Below, piece after piece: positions 29,626-39,282 of a DNA stretch of 64,000 nucleotides. The notes beneath the pieces were generated by a model. That model had not been told where the DNA came from. It saw only the letters and a list, made by a program, of their open reading frames with translations, and made no database searches. Source of the stretch: Providencia hangzhouensis (lineage in GTDB: Bacteria > Pseudomonadota > Gammaproteobacteria > Enterobacterales > Enterobacteriaceae); contig NZ_CP135052.1 in assembly GCF_029193595.2 (NCBI RefSeq), positions 3,286,001-3,350,000 on the forward strand, given 5' to 3'. A program made the position numbers and the translations under genes. The number at the start of each line of letters is the position of its first letter. Position 1 is the stretch's first letter.

Positions 29626-30669
29626 ATGGCTATTCAACCGACAGCGCTTTCTCCAACCCAAGCTCACTATATGAGTGGATTAACCATTGAGCAATTTAAT
29701 GGGTTATTTGAAAAAAATATTTCCCCTGAAGCTTTAGCTTCCTTAGCAGAATCAGCGGGTAATGGGAACTTAGAGAGTATCGATTTATTACACAATATCG
29801 CTCTACGGCAAGACAACGAAGGAAGAAAAGCAGAAAATATTCTGTTTGATTTATTTAGTGGAAAGCTGCCTGCAAAGAAAGGTATAGATAAAGAAATACA
29901 AGAAACTAGCAAAAAATTATATCAATTACACCTTAATACAAAAATCAAAAAACACCTAAAAGATTCGAAACTAACGACCCCTTCTAAGCTCCTTTATATT
30001 GTCGGATCTGCAATAGAAAAAGTTATTGATAAAATTAGTTTAACTAAACTATTGATGAAAAATGAACCCGCGGAATCTACTCTTTGGGATAATAACAGGA
30101 TGACAACAAGTGATGAGATTGATGCAAGCAATAAAAATAACCCAACTTTGCCATCAAACATGACCATCAATTGCTCAATAGGACTCATGCAAAATGGCTA
30201 CAACTTATTAGCCGATGTAATTGAACAAAAAATTTTAAATAATAAAACATTAGATAAATGTGAGTTATTTCCTATCAATATCAATGAGAACCATTGGGTC
30301 TTAGCTGTGTTCTATCAGCCGGAACATAAGCAAGATATGAAATGTGTCGTCTTTAATTCATACCAAAATGTCAGCCCTGAAATTACTAATGAAATAGCAA
30401 AAGCCGCAGAAAAGGCAGGTATCATAGAAAAAGATATAACCTATATTGAAGGGAATATCCAACAACAAGTCCCTAACGGATGTGGATTATTCGTTGTTGA
30501 AGCTATTAAGCAACTCACTGAAAATACTCAGCAAGATCCTTATGATACATTAAAAGCATTTCAAGAAAGTTTTATAAAAAAGACAATGGCTGAACAAAAA
30601 GAGTTTAATATTCAAAACCGCAGACAGCTATATTCAAATTACCATGATAGCAAATATCCATCATTATAA
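29626..30669 (+). CDS. Putative clan CE cysteine protease (Ulp1/ElaD/SseL-like), candidate secreted effector
   Basis: I do not recognise the exact protein. The C-terminal third has the layout of a clan CE (SUMO/ubiquitin-type) cysteine protease. His223 lies in NENHWVLAV, Asn244 in VVFNSYQN at the acidic position, Gln280/281 supply the oxyanion glutamine, and Cys286 lies in PNGCGLFVVEA. The Gln-to-Cys spacing of 5-6 residues and the H-x-W context fit the clan. The N-terminal 200 residues are helical and polar, with no signal peptide. Start is the ATG at 29626 after GAGGAG (347 residues). It sits alone between modA and acrZ, which are adjacent in E. coli, so it looks inserted. Bacterial clan CE enzymes are usually type III or type IV effectors; delivery is inference. 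Confidence 0.7.
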   Translation: MAIQPTALSPTQAHYMSGLTIEQFNGLFEKNISPEALASLAESAGNGNLESIDLLHNIALRQDNEGRKAENILFDLFSGKLPAKKGIDKEIQETSKKLYQLHLNTKIKKHLKDSKLTTPSKLLYIVGSAIEKVIDKISLTKLLMKNEPAESTLWDNNRMTTSDEIDASNKNNPTLPSNMTINCSIGLMQNGYNLLADVIEQKILNNKTLDKCELFPININENHWVLAVFYQPEHKQDMKCVVFNSYQNVSPEITNEIAKAAEKAGIIEKDITYIEGNIQQQVPNGCGLFVVEAIKQLTENTQQDPYDTLKAFQESFIKKTMAEQKEFNIQNRRQLYSNYHDSKYPSL

Positions 30670-30685
30670 TGCCCACTGCTATATG

Positions 30686-30718
30686 AAAAACCCCCTGACT
30701 GCATTTACAATCAGGGGG
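30686..30718 (-). terminator. Terminator between the protease gene and acrZ
   Basis: CCCCCTGA (30691-30698) and TCAGGGGG (30711-30718) form an 8-bp stem. On the minus strand it is followed by TTTTTCAT, so it ends acrZ transcription, and it may also stop the converging gene. Confidence 0.8.
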
Positions 30719-30753
30719 TCTATAATCAGTCAGACAAGAAATTTTGTTAAAAA

Positions 30754-30906
30754 TTACTTGTTTTCAGTATTATGATGATGAGGTACGTGTGCTTTAGACA
30801 GTAAGTTAAAGAACGCGCCCAAACCATAGATCAAACCCATGATCAAAAACATAACAACTGGAACCATCATCAGGGCAAAACCCAAACTTTTAATTAGTTC
30901 TAACAT
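30754..30906 (-). CDS. acrZ: AcrAB-TolC accessory small membrane protein AcrZ
   Basis: This is a single-helix inner-membrane peptide that binds AcrB and modulates drug export by AcrAB-TolC. The 50 residues begin [20 protein letters not shown] and continue [18 protein letters not shown], nearly colinear with E. coli AcrZ (49 residues). A hydrophilic tail with HHH follows. I start at the ATG at 30906; the frame extends to 30939 without homology. It lies between modA and modE, as in E. coli, where modE-region genes and acrZ share stress regulation. Confidence 0.92.
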   Translation of the reverse strand: MLELIKSLGFALMMVPVVMFLIMGLIYGLGAFFNLLSKAHVPHHHNTENK

Positions 30907-31124
30907 AGGAAAAAGCCTCTTCAGTGATACTGTACCCACCAGCCTACAAGATACGCTGACGAGGGAAAACTTGACTCTCAGTATATTGAGTATAAATCAA
31001 ATCAAAATAATAACGCACAATTACGTTATAATGGAGACTATTTTAGACAAAATATTATACTAACGACATACTAAACGTGCTTTTTACCTCTGTCATCACC
31101 AGCCACGCCGGAAGGGAGAAATTT

Positions 31125-31913
31125 ATGCAGGCCGAAATTTTACTCACACTGAAACTACAGGGCAGTTTATTTGCTGATCCTCGCCGTATCGCGCTACTAA
31201 AACAAATTAAAGCGACAGGGTCAATCAGCCAAGGCGCTAAACTCGCAGGGATCAGCTATAAAAGTGCTTGGGATGCCATCAACGAAATGAATCAACTCAC
31301 TGATGATATCCTTGTTGATAGGGCGACAGGTGGTAAAGGCGGTGGCGGCACAACACTGACTCACTATGGTGAGCGATTACTTCAACTATATGATTTACTA
31401 GCACAAATTCAGCAAAAAGCCTTTGATGTACTCAAAGAAGATAATCTCCCTTTAGACAGCTTATTAGCAGCTATTTCGCGTTTTTCACTGCAAACCAGTG
31501 CCCGTAACCAATTTTTTGGGACGTTAATTGCACGCGACCACATGCAAGTTCAGCAACATGTACAAATTCGTTTAGCAGACAACAGAACGGTGATCAACGC
31601 CGCATTGACAGAGCAAAGCGCTAACCGTTTAGGGTTAGCCGAAGGAAAAGAAGTGCTTGCATTGATTAAAGCACCTTGGGTAAAAATTACTAAACAATCC
31701 AATCCAACAGGCTTTGATAACCGCCTTGAAGGCAAAATTACCGCTTTAGAGCGGGGTGATGAGAACAGTGAAGTGATTGTGACACTCACAGGCGGTGAAA
31801 CTTTATGTTCAACTATGCCAAATAGCGAAATCGATGCCCAATCTTTGAAAGTGAATAATAGCGTTATGGCATTATTCAATGCGGACCAAGTGATTGTTGC
31901 CACACTTTGCTAA
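31125..31913 (+). CDS. modE: Molybdate-responsive transcriptional regulator ModE
   Basis: ModE senses molybdate, represses modABC and activates moa and molybdoenzyme genes. The N-terminal LysR-like winged helix (FADPRRIALLKQIKATGSISQGAKLAGISYKSAWDAINEMNQL) is nearly identical to the E. coli one. GGKGGGG marks the wing. The C-terminal di-Mop domain (SARNQFFGTL, RLGLAEGKEVLALIKAPWVKI) binds the oxyanion. The start is the ATG at 31125 (262 residues, exactly the E. coli length) after AAGGGAG; the frame upstream to 31077 is not conserved. Confidence 0.96.
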   Translation: MQAEILLTLKLQGSLFADPRRIALLKQIKATGSISQGAKLAGISYKSAWDAINEMNQLTDDILVDRATGGKGGGGTTLTHYGERLLQLYDLLAQIQQKAFDVLKEDNLPLDSLLAAISRFSLQTSARNQFFGTLIARDHMQVQQHVQIRLADNRTVINAALTEQSANRLGLAEGKEVLALIKAPWVKITKQSNPTGFDNRLEGKITALERGDENSEVIVTLTGGETLCSTMPNSEIDAQSLKVNNSVMALFNADQVIVATLC

Positions 31914-31929
31914 TTTGCTAGTTTGCCCT

Positions 31930-31956
31930 GCTTACTTACAATAAAAGTAAGTAAGC
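31930..31956 (+). terminator. Hairpin after modE
   Basis: GCTTACTTAC and GTAAGTAAGC form a perfect 10-bp stem with a 7-nt loop, 16 bp past the modE stop. The T-run (CCTTTTTTCC) starts some bases later. Read-through into modF is possible. Confidence 0.6.
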
Positions 31957-32059
31957 ATTCACCTTTTTTCCTTATCATATCGTTCTGTTGTTGACTTTAG
32001 CTTCAATCCTGATTATTTGTGATAGATGACAAGGTAAATAATCATGATAAGGAAGCTTG

Positions 32060-33529
32060 ATGAGCACAATAACAATACAACATGGCAACTTTAAGCTCAG
32101 CGAAATTCAGACTTTAGACATTCAGCAACTTAACATCGAAAAAGGGGAAAATTGGGCTTTTATTGGTGCCAATGGTAGTGGTAAATCATCACTTGCTCGA
32201 GTACTTTCCAATGAGCTCCCTCCTCTTTCTGGTGTCGTAAAAAATACATTCACCTCTCCTGTTCGTCTATCATTTGAACAATTACAAAAAATCATTAATG
32301 AAGAGTGGCAGCGCAATAATACAGATATGCTCAGTGATGATGAAGATGACACGGGATATACAGCAGCTGAAATCATTCAATTTAACCATAAGGACAATGA
32401 ATACTGCCTTGAGCTTGCCGCTCGCTTCGGTATCAGTGACTTGTTGTCTCGTCGGTTTAAGTACCTTTCTACGGGTGAAACTCGCAAAGTACTGTTATGC
32501 CAAACATTGATGGGTAATCCTGACTTACTGATCCTTGATGAGCCATTTGATGGCCTAGATGTTTATTCAAGAAGTCAGCTCAGCGAACTACTATCAAGTT
32601 TGTCTGAAAAAGGCTTAACTTTAGTGTTAGTGTTGAACCGCTTTGATGAACTCCCTGATTTTATTGAAAACATAGGTGTTGTCGCTGATTGCAAACTAGC
32701 AATGGTGGGAAATAGGGAGTCAGTACTTGCTAACACGCTAATAACGCAATTACAGCATAGTGAGAAAATTAAACAGCTTTCTATCCCTGAAACTGAGGCT
32801 CCAACCGCAGATGAAAAACTGGATGACACGACACCTCGTATTATTTTGAAAAATGGAACTGTTAGCTACAATGACAAACCGATCTTGCACGGTTTAAATT
32901 GGCAGGTAAACCCAAACGAACACTGGCAAATTATCGGTGAAAATGGCGCTGGAAAATCCACCTTATTGAGCTTGATTACAGGAGATCACCCTCAAGGGTA
33001 TAGTAATGACTTAACCTTATTTGGTCACCGTCGTGGGTCAGGAGAAACCATATGGGATATTAAGCGCCATATTGGTTACGTCAGCAATAGCATTCACCAA
33101 GAATACCGTGTCGCAACCAGTGTACTCAATGTCATTATTTCCGGTTTTCATGATTCTATTGGCTTGTACCAAACCCCCTCTGATCGTCAAATACAATTAG
33201 CGTATGAATGGCTAGCGCTGTTAGGTTTTTCTACGCAAACAGCTCAACAACCTTTCCACAGTCTTTCGTGGGGGCAGCAGCGCTTAGTCTTGATAGCTCG
33301 AGCACTAGTTAAACACCCTGCTATGCTTATTCTAGATGAGCCATTGCAAGGGCTTGATGGCCTTAACAGGTTGTTAGTTCTGCGGTTTATTGATGTAATG
33401 CTAAGACAAGGTAACACACAACTCTTATTCGTCAGCCATCATCAAGAAGACGCCCCTGCTTGTATTACACATCGGCTCACTTTTGTCCCTGATAATGGGA
33501 AATACCGTTACGATATTGAAAAACTTTAA
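32060..33529 (+). CDS. modF: ModF (PhrA) dual ABC ATPase
   Basis: ModF is a soluble protein with two ABC ATPase domains, encoded next to modE in enterobacteria. Its role in molybdate handling is not settled. Walker A motifs are GANGSGKSS near residue 38 and GENGAGKST near residue 293. Signatures are LSTGETRK and LSWGQQR, and Walker B motifs are LLILDEPFDGLD and MLILDEPLQGLDG. The 489 residues match E. coli (490). The ATG at 32060 has AAGGAAG upstream; a TTG one codon earlier is unlikely. No permease gene is adjacent, consistent with a non-transport function. Confidence 0.93.
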   Translation: MSTITIQHGNFKLSEIQTLDIQQLNIEKGENWAFIGANGSGKSSLARVLSNELPPLSGVVKNTFTSPVRLSFEQLQKIINEEWQRNNTDMLSDDEDDTGYTAAEIIQFNHKDNEYCLELAARFGISDLLSRRFKYLSTGETRKVLLCQTLMGNPDLLILDEPFDGLDVYSRSQLSELLSSLSEKGLTLVLVLNRFDELPDFIENIGVVADCKLAMVGNRESVLANTLITQLQHSEKIKQLSIPETEAPTADEKLDDTTPRIILKNGTVSYNDKPILHGLNWQVNPNEHWQIIGENGAGKSTLLSLITGDHPQGYSNDLTLFGHRRGSGETIWDIKRHIGYVSNSIHQEYRVATSVLNVIISGFHDSIGLYQTPSDRQIQLAYEWLALLGFSTQTAQQPFHSLSWGQQRLVLIARALVKHPAMLILDEPLQGLDGLNRLLVLRFIDVMLRQGNTQLLFVSHHQEDAPACITHRLTFVPDNGKYRYDIEKL

Positions 33530-33732
33530 TTTTTGACTTATTTGCCAATAGACACGATGAAACTGTTGGCAAATTAATCTAATGTTTAATAGATGGTAAC
33601 TAAGTTATACACAAATAACTCTTTGATTTTATTTTATTTATATTTTTTAGGTTATTTTAAATTAGAAAATTCACATAAAATCATTACACTGCGCCTATTC
33701 TAATAATTTAGACATCATAATGGATATTTTTT

Positions 33733-34560
33733 ATGGCTTGGTTAATGTTAGCCTCTTCACTTGCAGTACTTGCAACACACCGTTTAATTGCTCTTTTTTT
33801 ACTCGCTTGCACAATTATTACCGCAGCACTTACACACGTTATTGATTGGCAAGCGGTTCTACTATTGGTTTGTATTACAATAATTGCCATTATTCGTTTG
33901 CGTTTCCAACACTATCTATCCACCAAAATTATTAGTGAAATCATCTTACTAATCTGTACGATTGGGTTATTTATTCACTTATTCCCTGGGTTTAATAACC
34001 TGAGATATCTCGATAACGTTACCGTAGGGGAACATAGCGCCCCTTTCACAATGTATTTTAATTTTGATAAGGCACTCGTCCCTTTTATTTTACTCGCCTG
34101 CTTACCAACGTTATTTGTCTGTCGGCCAACCAAGCATGCAACTAAAGTTCAATGGGCACTGCTGGTTATTTCTATGCCACTTTTATTGCTGGTCGCAACT
34201 GCTGCTGGCGGATTAGCCTTTGAATGGCATTTTCCTAGTTGGTTACCTGCTTTTGTGCTCTGTAACTTACTTTTTGTTTCATTAGCTGAAGAAGCGCTAT
34301 TTCGTGGTTATTTACAGCAACGTCTAACCCTTTGGTTGAGGTCTCCTTACCTCGCACTAGTGATTACCTCACTGTTATTTGGCGCTGTGCATTTTGCAGG
34401 TGGACCACTATTAATTCTCTTTGCTACATTAGCGGGTTTGATTTATGGCCTAGCTTGGATGTGGAGTGGTAAATTATGGCTGGCTGTATCGATTCACTTC
34501 GGGTTAAATTTGGGACATCTGTTATTTTTTACTTATCCAATTAAGTTGGTTTCTAATTAA
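33733..34560 (+). CDS. CPBP-family intramembrane glutamic metalloprotease
   Basis: This is an integral membrane protein of the CPBP (CaaX protease and bacteriocin-processing, Abi) family. It has about eight predicted helices and the three family motifs: EEALFRGYLQQR (paired glutamates and Arg), the conserved FGAVHFAGG with His, and HFGLNLGHLLFF. These residues form the Rce1-like glutamate intramembrane active site. It has 275 residues and stands as a single gene between modF and a strong terminator. The family includes immunity and membrane-protein-processing enzymes; the specific substrate is unknown. Confidence 0.88.
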   Translation: MAWLMLASSLAVLATHRLIALFLLACTIITAALTHVIDWQAVLLLVCITIIAIIRLRFQHYLSTKIISEIILLICTIGLFIHLFPGFNNLRYLDNVTVGEHSAPFTMYFNFDKALVPFILLACLPTLFVCRPTKHATKVQWALLVISMPLLLLVATAAGGLAFEWHFPSWLPAFVLCNLLFVSLAEEALFRGYLQQRLTLWLRSPYLALVITSLLFGAVHFAGGPLLILFATLAGLIYGLAWMWSGKLWLAVSIHFGLNLGHLLFFTYPIKLVSN

Positions 34561-34614
34561 TGTTAACTAATTAAAAATTCATAATCACTCAAAAATTGGA
34601 TGATCTTCACCGTA

Positions 34615-34649
34615 AAAAATCACTAACACGAATAATGTTAGTGATTTTT
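34615..34649. terminator. Bidirectional terminator after the CPBP gene
   Basis: AAAAATCACTAACA and TGTTAGTGATTTTT form a 14-bp stem with a 7-nt loop, flanked by A and T runs. It serves the convergent CPBP gene and the metallophosphoesterase gene. Confidence 0.85.
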
Positions 34650-34680
34650 CATTATTATAGCCATGTTATCTATCGTTAAT

Positions 34681-36798
34681 CTAATGACTAGTTTGATTAA
34701 CATTCATTGGCTTAATTTCCCCAGACTCAATATTAAGATAAAAATCTCGACTTGGATTTCCTTGTAGATATTTATCAATTACAGTGAAAATACTGCCAAA
34801 GCGTAATTTAAAAATATTCTCAAATGAACTATCCGCGTTAATTTTATCAGTCTCATTTGGTAATGACGATAACAAGGTTCCTGTGAGGAATCGATATTGG
34901 TTTAATCTTTCTACAGGTATATCTTGCAACGCAAGCTCGTCTGCATTACGTAAACGATAAAAATCCACAGCAAGGTCAAAACCATTCCATTTTGCAAAAT
35001 CATTTAACTGATACCCTGTATTTTTAGCAAGAATAGCAGCTTTATCACTGGCTTTTTTCCATGCATCGGAGTCTTTATTCAAGTAGATTTCGGTGACATT
35101 GACAGTTCCCGGGTCTTTAGCGCAAATTTCATGATTTTGACTCAATGGTGCCGTTAATACTTCATTATAAGCTTTCTTAGTATCTAACTGGCTTAAAACA
35201 AGCATCTCTTCGCCATTCAAACTAAATAACATTTGACGAATTTCACATGGCCATTCCTCTGGAATAAAACGTAAACGTGTCAGTTCAGTAATATGCCAGT
35301 TAGTGAAGTCATAATAATTATTTGCGCTTAAGATATCTTTATTCCAAAGATGCGACGAATTAGTATTTTTGAGGTGTTCCCACTCTTGCTGATAGTGCTC
35401 AAATAACTCATCAAACCGAGGAACATCTTCTATTACAATGGTTTGTACATCAATTTCATTCGCATTTCTAAAATTCAATATTTTATAAGCAGGAACATAT
35501 GCGGCCATTGAAGGAGCTTGAATATTAAAAAGTAAGCTGCCATCCGAATACTTACGTACACCTGTATCATTAAAATGCATATGACCGCCAACATGAACAC
35601 CGATACCTGTTTTTGCCATTGCATGGCTAGTGTCTTCTTTTGGTGCCCTTTCTAACTGAAATTTACCTTTGCCAAAAATGGTTTCAAGGTCATCTGCTGC
35701 ACCATTATCAAATTCAACCATCGGGAAATGGCTAAACGTGATTAATGTTTTATTTTGCTCTTTCGCGCGCTTTGCAACATCCGCCATCCACTCAACAGTC
35801 TGTTGTTTATGTGTCAACATTTTGTTGTAACCCGCATTCCCCGACCCTGCAAAGTTTTTAGCTGCTTTAGGGTGATTAATATCTGCTTTTTCAGAAGGAA
35901 CATAGACATTGGCATCAACGGCCATTAACCACAAATCAGGAATAGGCTCAACAAGGTAACTGCTGTCTGCAACATTAAAACAAGGCCCATATCCCTCTTG
36001 TTTATATTTACCGCCTGTTCCTTGAGTACAAATTTCATACTGCCTTTGGTTAAAATCACTGGCTTTTAAGGCTGCTTCATAGTTGTAACCTTGAGAACCA
36101 TAGTTTGAGTATGGTGTTTCCCAATAAATATCTTCTGGTAACGGATTAATACCAAATGATTTCATTGCATCCATCACTCGACCATAACCACTATATACCA
36201 TCTCTTCAGAGCAAATTGTTGGCAGCTCAGCTCCCGTTTCTATAACGGCAGTCTTTCCTTTATATCCCGTACACTCACTTGCCCCTAAACTAAAGATACG
36301 CTGCGTTTTACCATCAGTTCCAAGAAAATCTTCTTTTCCTGCTGGCATATCAAATGGACGGTTCGGATCATGATTCCCTGGTGTAGCAAAGAAACGCATA
36401 CCATATTTTTGCTCATACTCTTGCAATACTTTTACTAACCCACGTAAGTGAATAGGTTGGCCGTCATCAGTAAAATCACCAGGTAATGCAATAAGTTTAA
36501 TACCTTTCTTACCTGCATCATCTAGTGCAGCACGTAGAGCAAAATAGTTTTCATTAAATAAACGCGTAGATGTTAATTGCGCATACATAGAACGAATAAC
36601 GGCATTTTGACCACTTTTACTATTTTTTAATCCTTCAAATGCATTATCAGCAAACTGCCCATATACATCATGAAAATGGATATCTGGCATAAACGCGACG
36701 CGATAATTATAAGGTTGAGCCGTAGGGGCATTTGCCATTGCGACAGTTCCAATGGACATTAATGCAAGGGCAAAACTATATTTTAATTTATTGTTCAT
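34681..36798 (-). CDS. Secreted calcineurin-like metallophosphoesterase
   Basis: This is a periplasmic or exported phosphoesterase of 705 residues. A signal peptide (LALMSIGTVAMANA, cleavage near residue 24) is followed by the two-metal motifs of the calcineurin fold: MPDIHFHD (Asp39, His41), PGDFTDDG, GNHDPNRP, TFSHFPMVEFD and GHMHFND. A C-terminal region of about 250 residues has no recognised motif. It is the last gene of the leftward porin-PTS-mannosidase group, so it may remove phosphate or cleave a phosphodiester from the imported glycan before uptake. That role is inference; the enzyme class is clear. Confidence 0.83.
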   Translation of the reverse strand: MNNKLKYSFALALMSIGTVAMANAPTAQPYNYRVAFMPDIHFHDVYGQFADNAFEGLKNSKSGQNAVIRSMYAQLTSTRLFNENYFALRAALDDAGKKGIKLIALPGDFTDDGQPIHLRGLVKVLQEYEQKYGMRFFATPGNHDPNRPFDMPAGKEDFLGTDGKTQRIFSLGASECTGYKGKTAVIETGAELPTICSEEMVYSGYGRVMDAMKSFGINPLPEDIYWETPYSNYGSQGYNYEAALKASDFNQRQYEICTQGTGGKYKQEGYGPCFNVADSSYLVEPIPDLWLMAVDANVYVPSEKADINHPKAAKNFAGSGNAGYNKMLTHKQQTVEWMADVAKRAKEQNKTLITFSHFPMVEFDNGAADDLETIFGKGKFQLERAPKEDTSHAMAKTGIGVHVGGHMHFNDTGVRKYSDGSLLFNIQAPSMAAYVPAYKILNFRNANEIDVQTIVIEDVPRFDELFEHYQQEWEHLKNTNSSHLWNKDILSANNYYDFTNWHITELTRLRFIPEEWPCEIRQMLFSLNGEEMLVLSQLDTKKAYNEVLTAPLSQNHEICAKDPGTVNVTEIYLNKDSDAWKKASDKAAILAKNTGYQLNDFAKWNGFDLAVDFYRLRNADELALQDIPVERLNQYRFLTGTLLSSLPNETDKINADSSFENIFKLRFGSIFTVIDKYLQGNPSRDFYLNIESGEIKPMNVNQTSH

Positions 36799-36830
36799 AT
36801 TTGTTCCCTTTAGATAATTAACTATTTCTA

Positions 36831-37538
36831 TCAGAAGTTATATGCAATGCCAACGCGATAACGCCACTGCCATGCATCACGGTAAGTTTGTCCATTTTTG
36901 ACATATGAACCATCATCATAGGACACATACCCTAATTCAACATAAGGAACCCATGTCTTATTACCAACCCAAGACACATTCAGATTATGTGCATAATCCT
37001 TTTCTTTACCTTTATATGCAGGATAATCAGTATTAAATTTATATTCAAAGTCATAACTTAATGAAAAATCTTGCAGCTTATAACCTAAATAAAAATTACT
37101 CTGCCAATAATGCTGATTATCTTTTTTAGGCTTATTAGAGTTATCATAATGCCTTACGCCATAACGTAAACGAGTTCCAATATTAAAATCATCCGTTAAA
37201 TTATAGGCAGCTTTGACACTGAATTTATAAGCCGTATCTTTATCTCCTGAATCTAAAGCAAAAGAAGGTGTTAAAACAAAATCTTTTGTGGCTTTATATT
37301 TATAACCAACTTCAACCTCATTTCCTTTTGATGATAGGTTTTCACCAAAACCACCATCTCGACTTCTCCATTTTCCTTCAAGGCTAAAATAAGTTCCATT
37401 TTGCATGCTATGGCCAATTTTGACACGGTCTTCATGGCGATGTTCATTCCCTAACCATTCATGACGATAGTCAATATATGTCGCATTCGCTGCTGTGCAA
37501 AATAATAATGTAGAGATACCTAGAGTTAAGTTTTTCAT
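36831..37538 (-). CDS. KdgM-family oligosaccharide-specific outer-membrane porin
   Basis: This is a small monomeric beta-barrel porin (235 residues, about 12 strands) of the KdgM/NanC/OgpA family, which carry acidic oligosaccharides across the outer membrane. A signal peptide (MKNLTLGISTLLFCTAANA) precedes TYIDYRHEWLGNEHRHEDRVKIGH, close to the KdgM opening. It ends WRYRVGIAYNF with the terminal aromatic residue required for barrel assembly. It lies 32 bp upstream of the phosphoesterase gene on the same strand. The channel is presumably for the glycan used by the PTS-mannosidase genes upstream. Confidence 0.87.
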   Translation of the reverse strand: MKNLTLGISTLLFCTAANATYIDYRHEWLGNEHRHEDRVKIGHSMQNGTYFSLEGKWRSRDGGFGENLSSKGNEVEVGYKYKATKDFVLTPSFALDSGDKDTAYKFSVKAAYNLTDDFNIGTRLRYGVRHYDNSNKPKKDNQHYWQSNFYLGYKLQDFSLSYDFEYKFNTDYPAYKGKEKDYAHNLNVSWVGNKTWVPYVELGYVSYDDGSYVKNGQTYRDAWQWRYRVGIAYNF

Positions 37539-37714
37539 AAACTGATTCCTATAATTAACATTTATTTTTTATTTAATCGTTAAAACAATGATTCATTATT
37601 TATCTTTTATTTATAGATATACCCCTTCTATTTTTAGAAAAAAACCATCCCATCCTTTTAAATAACTTAAAAGAAAATTAACTTATTAAAATTTTAATTT
37701 TTTACATTCTTATC

Positions 37715-39265
37715 TCATAACTCTAATTCCAGTTTCAATAATTCAACAATACCCTCTGATTTTTTAGCATTTAACATTTCATTTCTAAAAGACTCATGCA
37801 TTAATTTACGTGCGAGAACAGAAAAGATTCGCATATGCTGATTTTCATCTGAATCATTAATTGTTAGCATAATTACTAATTTAACATTAACATTATCTCC
37901 CCACGCTAACTCATTCGGTAAACGTAATACAGAAATACTACTGTGTTTAACAAAAGGTGATTTACAGTGCGGTATTGCAATTGAGAAACCTAATGCCGTA
38001 CTAAAAATCTCTTCTCTTTGCCATATTGCTTGTTCAACTTGTGCTCCAGAGTCAGTTCGGTGATTAACTTCTAAATTATCAGTTAATCGTTTAATGACTT
38101 CCTCTTTACATTCCATTCTTTCATCAAGAAAAATTAAAGACGGATCCAATACTGAATAATCATTTTTTGGCGTATTAGCAGAGATAAACAAACGAGATAA
38201 TTTATCTTTTTCAAGCTTGAACCAATTATCTGCATATGTATCAGGCTCAATAATTAATAAATCGTATTGCGTATCTAATAATAAAACATGAGCAGATTGA
38301 ATTGATTCAATCATGGAAGATGAAAGACATATTAAAGGAAGAGAGAAAGATTGTGCTAAAATAGCGGTATGTGATGTTTCTGCCCCTGAAGCCATCACAA
38401 TACCTTGCAAATACTCCCCTCTCAATGCCAATAATTCGCTTGGTGTCAGTAATCCTTGGCAAATAATAATCGAATCTTCTGTTAATTTAGGAAGTTGTAT
38501 TTTAGATTCGATACCAAGATGCCTTGCTATACGCAATCCCAGATCCTTAATATCTAACTCACGTTGGCGTAAATATTCATTACTACTGCTTCGAAATGGT
38601 AAGCTGAGCTCTTCAATTGCCATTGATAACGCAGCAATCGCATTATTTGCCTCTCTTGGTTCAAGTAAGCACGCTTCAATATCCTCATCATCCAATAATT
38701 GGCTTTGTGCCTCTAAAATATCAACCGCTGTTTTATCAGCTTGCTGAATGTCTAGACTAAATTGTTGACGAGCACTTTGTAACGCACGTTTTAGTATTTC
38801 ACATTGTTCTGATTGTGAATTTGATGGCTCTAATAATGAAATCTTTTGTAAATCAAAAGATTTCATATAGATAGCCCTACCTTTTGCAATCCCTTGGCTA
38901 ACACCATAACCCTGAATAATTTGAGATGATGTCCGACTCAGATATATAGGGATCATTCCTTGCTCTGGTTTATCTTTTTTTGGCATTAATCCATCACAAT
39001 GAATAAATTCTTGTTCAATAAATACCTTTAGTTTTTCATAAGCCAGATTTTCATCATCTCCACTGATTGTAAAATAACATTCATCACCAACAGCGACATC
39101 TGCCCCAACAAGAGCCAAAACACTTTTTGCATTGGCTTGGCGTAGTTTGCTTTTATTAAAAAGTAAAATATCTGATTGAAAACAAGCTGTTTTTTGCTCA
39201 ATTGCACTCGCTGGTCTTGCATGAATACCATTAGGTAACTCACAACGAAATGGAAGTATTTGCAT
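37715..39265 (-). CDS. PTS fusion protein: HPr - enzyme I N-terminal domain - fructose-type EIIA
   Basis: This is a three-part phosphocarrier of 516 residues. Residues 1-90 are HPr-like, with the active histidine His15 in NGIHARPAS. Residues about 120-350 are the N-terminal half of enzyme I, with phospho-histidine His299 in GAETSHTAILAQ. Residues about 370-516 are a fructose/mannitol-type EIIA with His433 in IAIPHCKSPF. The PEP-binding C-terminal barrel of enzyme I is absent, so the protein cannot take phosphate from PEP itself and must be charged by the general PTS. DhaM of E. coli offers a precedent for a truncated EI fused to HPr and an EIIA. It lies 18 bp from the mannosidase gene. Confidence 0.85.
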   Translation of the reverse strand: MQILPFRCELPNGIHARPASAIEQKTACFQSDILLFNKSKLRQANAKSVLALVGADVAVGDECYFTISGDDENLAYEKLKVFIEQEFIHCDGLMPKKDKPEQGMIPIYLSRTSSQIIQGYGVSQGIAKGRAIYMKSFDLQKISLLEPSNSQSEQCEILKRALQSARQQFSLDIQQADKTAVDILEAQSQLLDDEDIEACLLEPREANNAIAALSMAIEELSLPFRSSSNEYLRQRELDIKDLGLRIARHLGIESKIQLPKLTEDSIIICQGLLTPSELLALRGEYLQGIVMASGAETSHTAILAQSFSLPLICLSSSMIESIQSAHVLLLDTQYDLLIIEPDTYADNWFKLEKDKLSRLFISANTPKNDYSVLDPSLIFLDERMECKEEVIKRLTDNLEVNHRTDSGAQVEQAIWQREEIFSTALGFSIAIPHCKSPFVKHSSISVLRLPNELAWGDNVNVKLVIMLTINDSDENQHMRIFSVLARKLMHESFRNEMLNAKKSEGIVELLKLELEL

Positions 39266-39282
39266 AATTTTTCCTTTATTAA

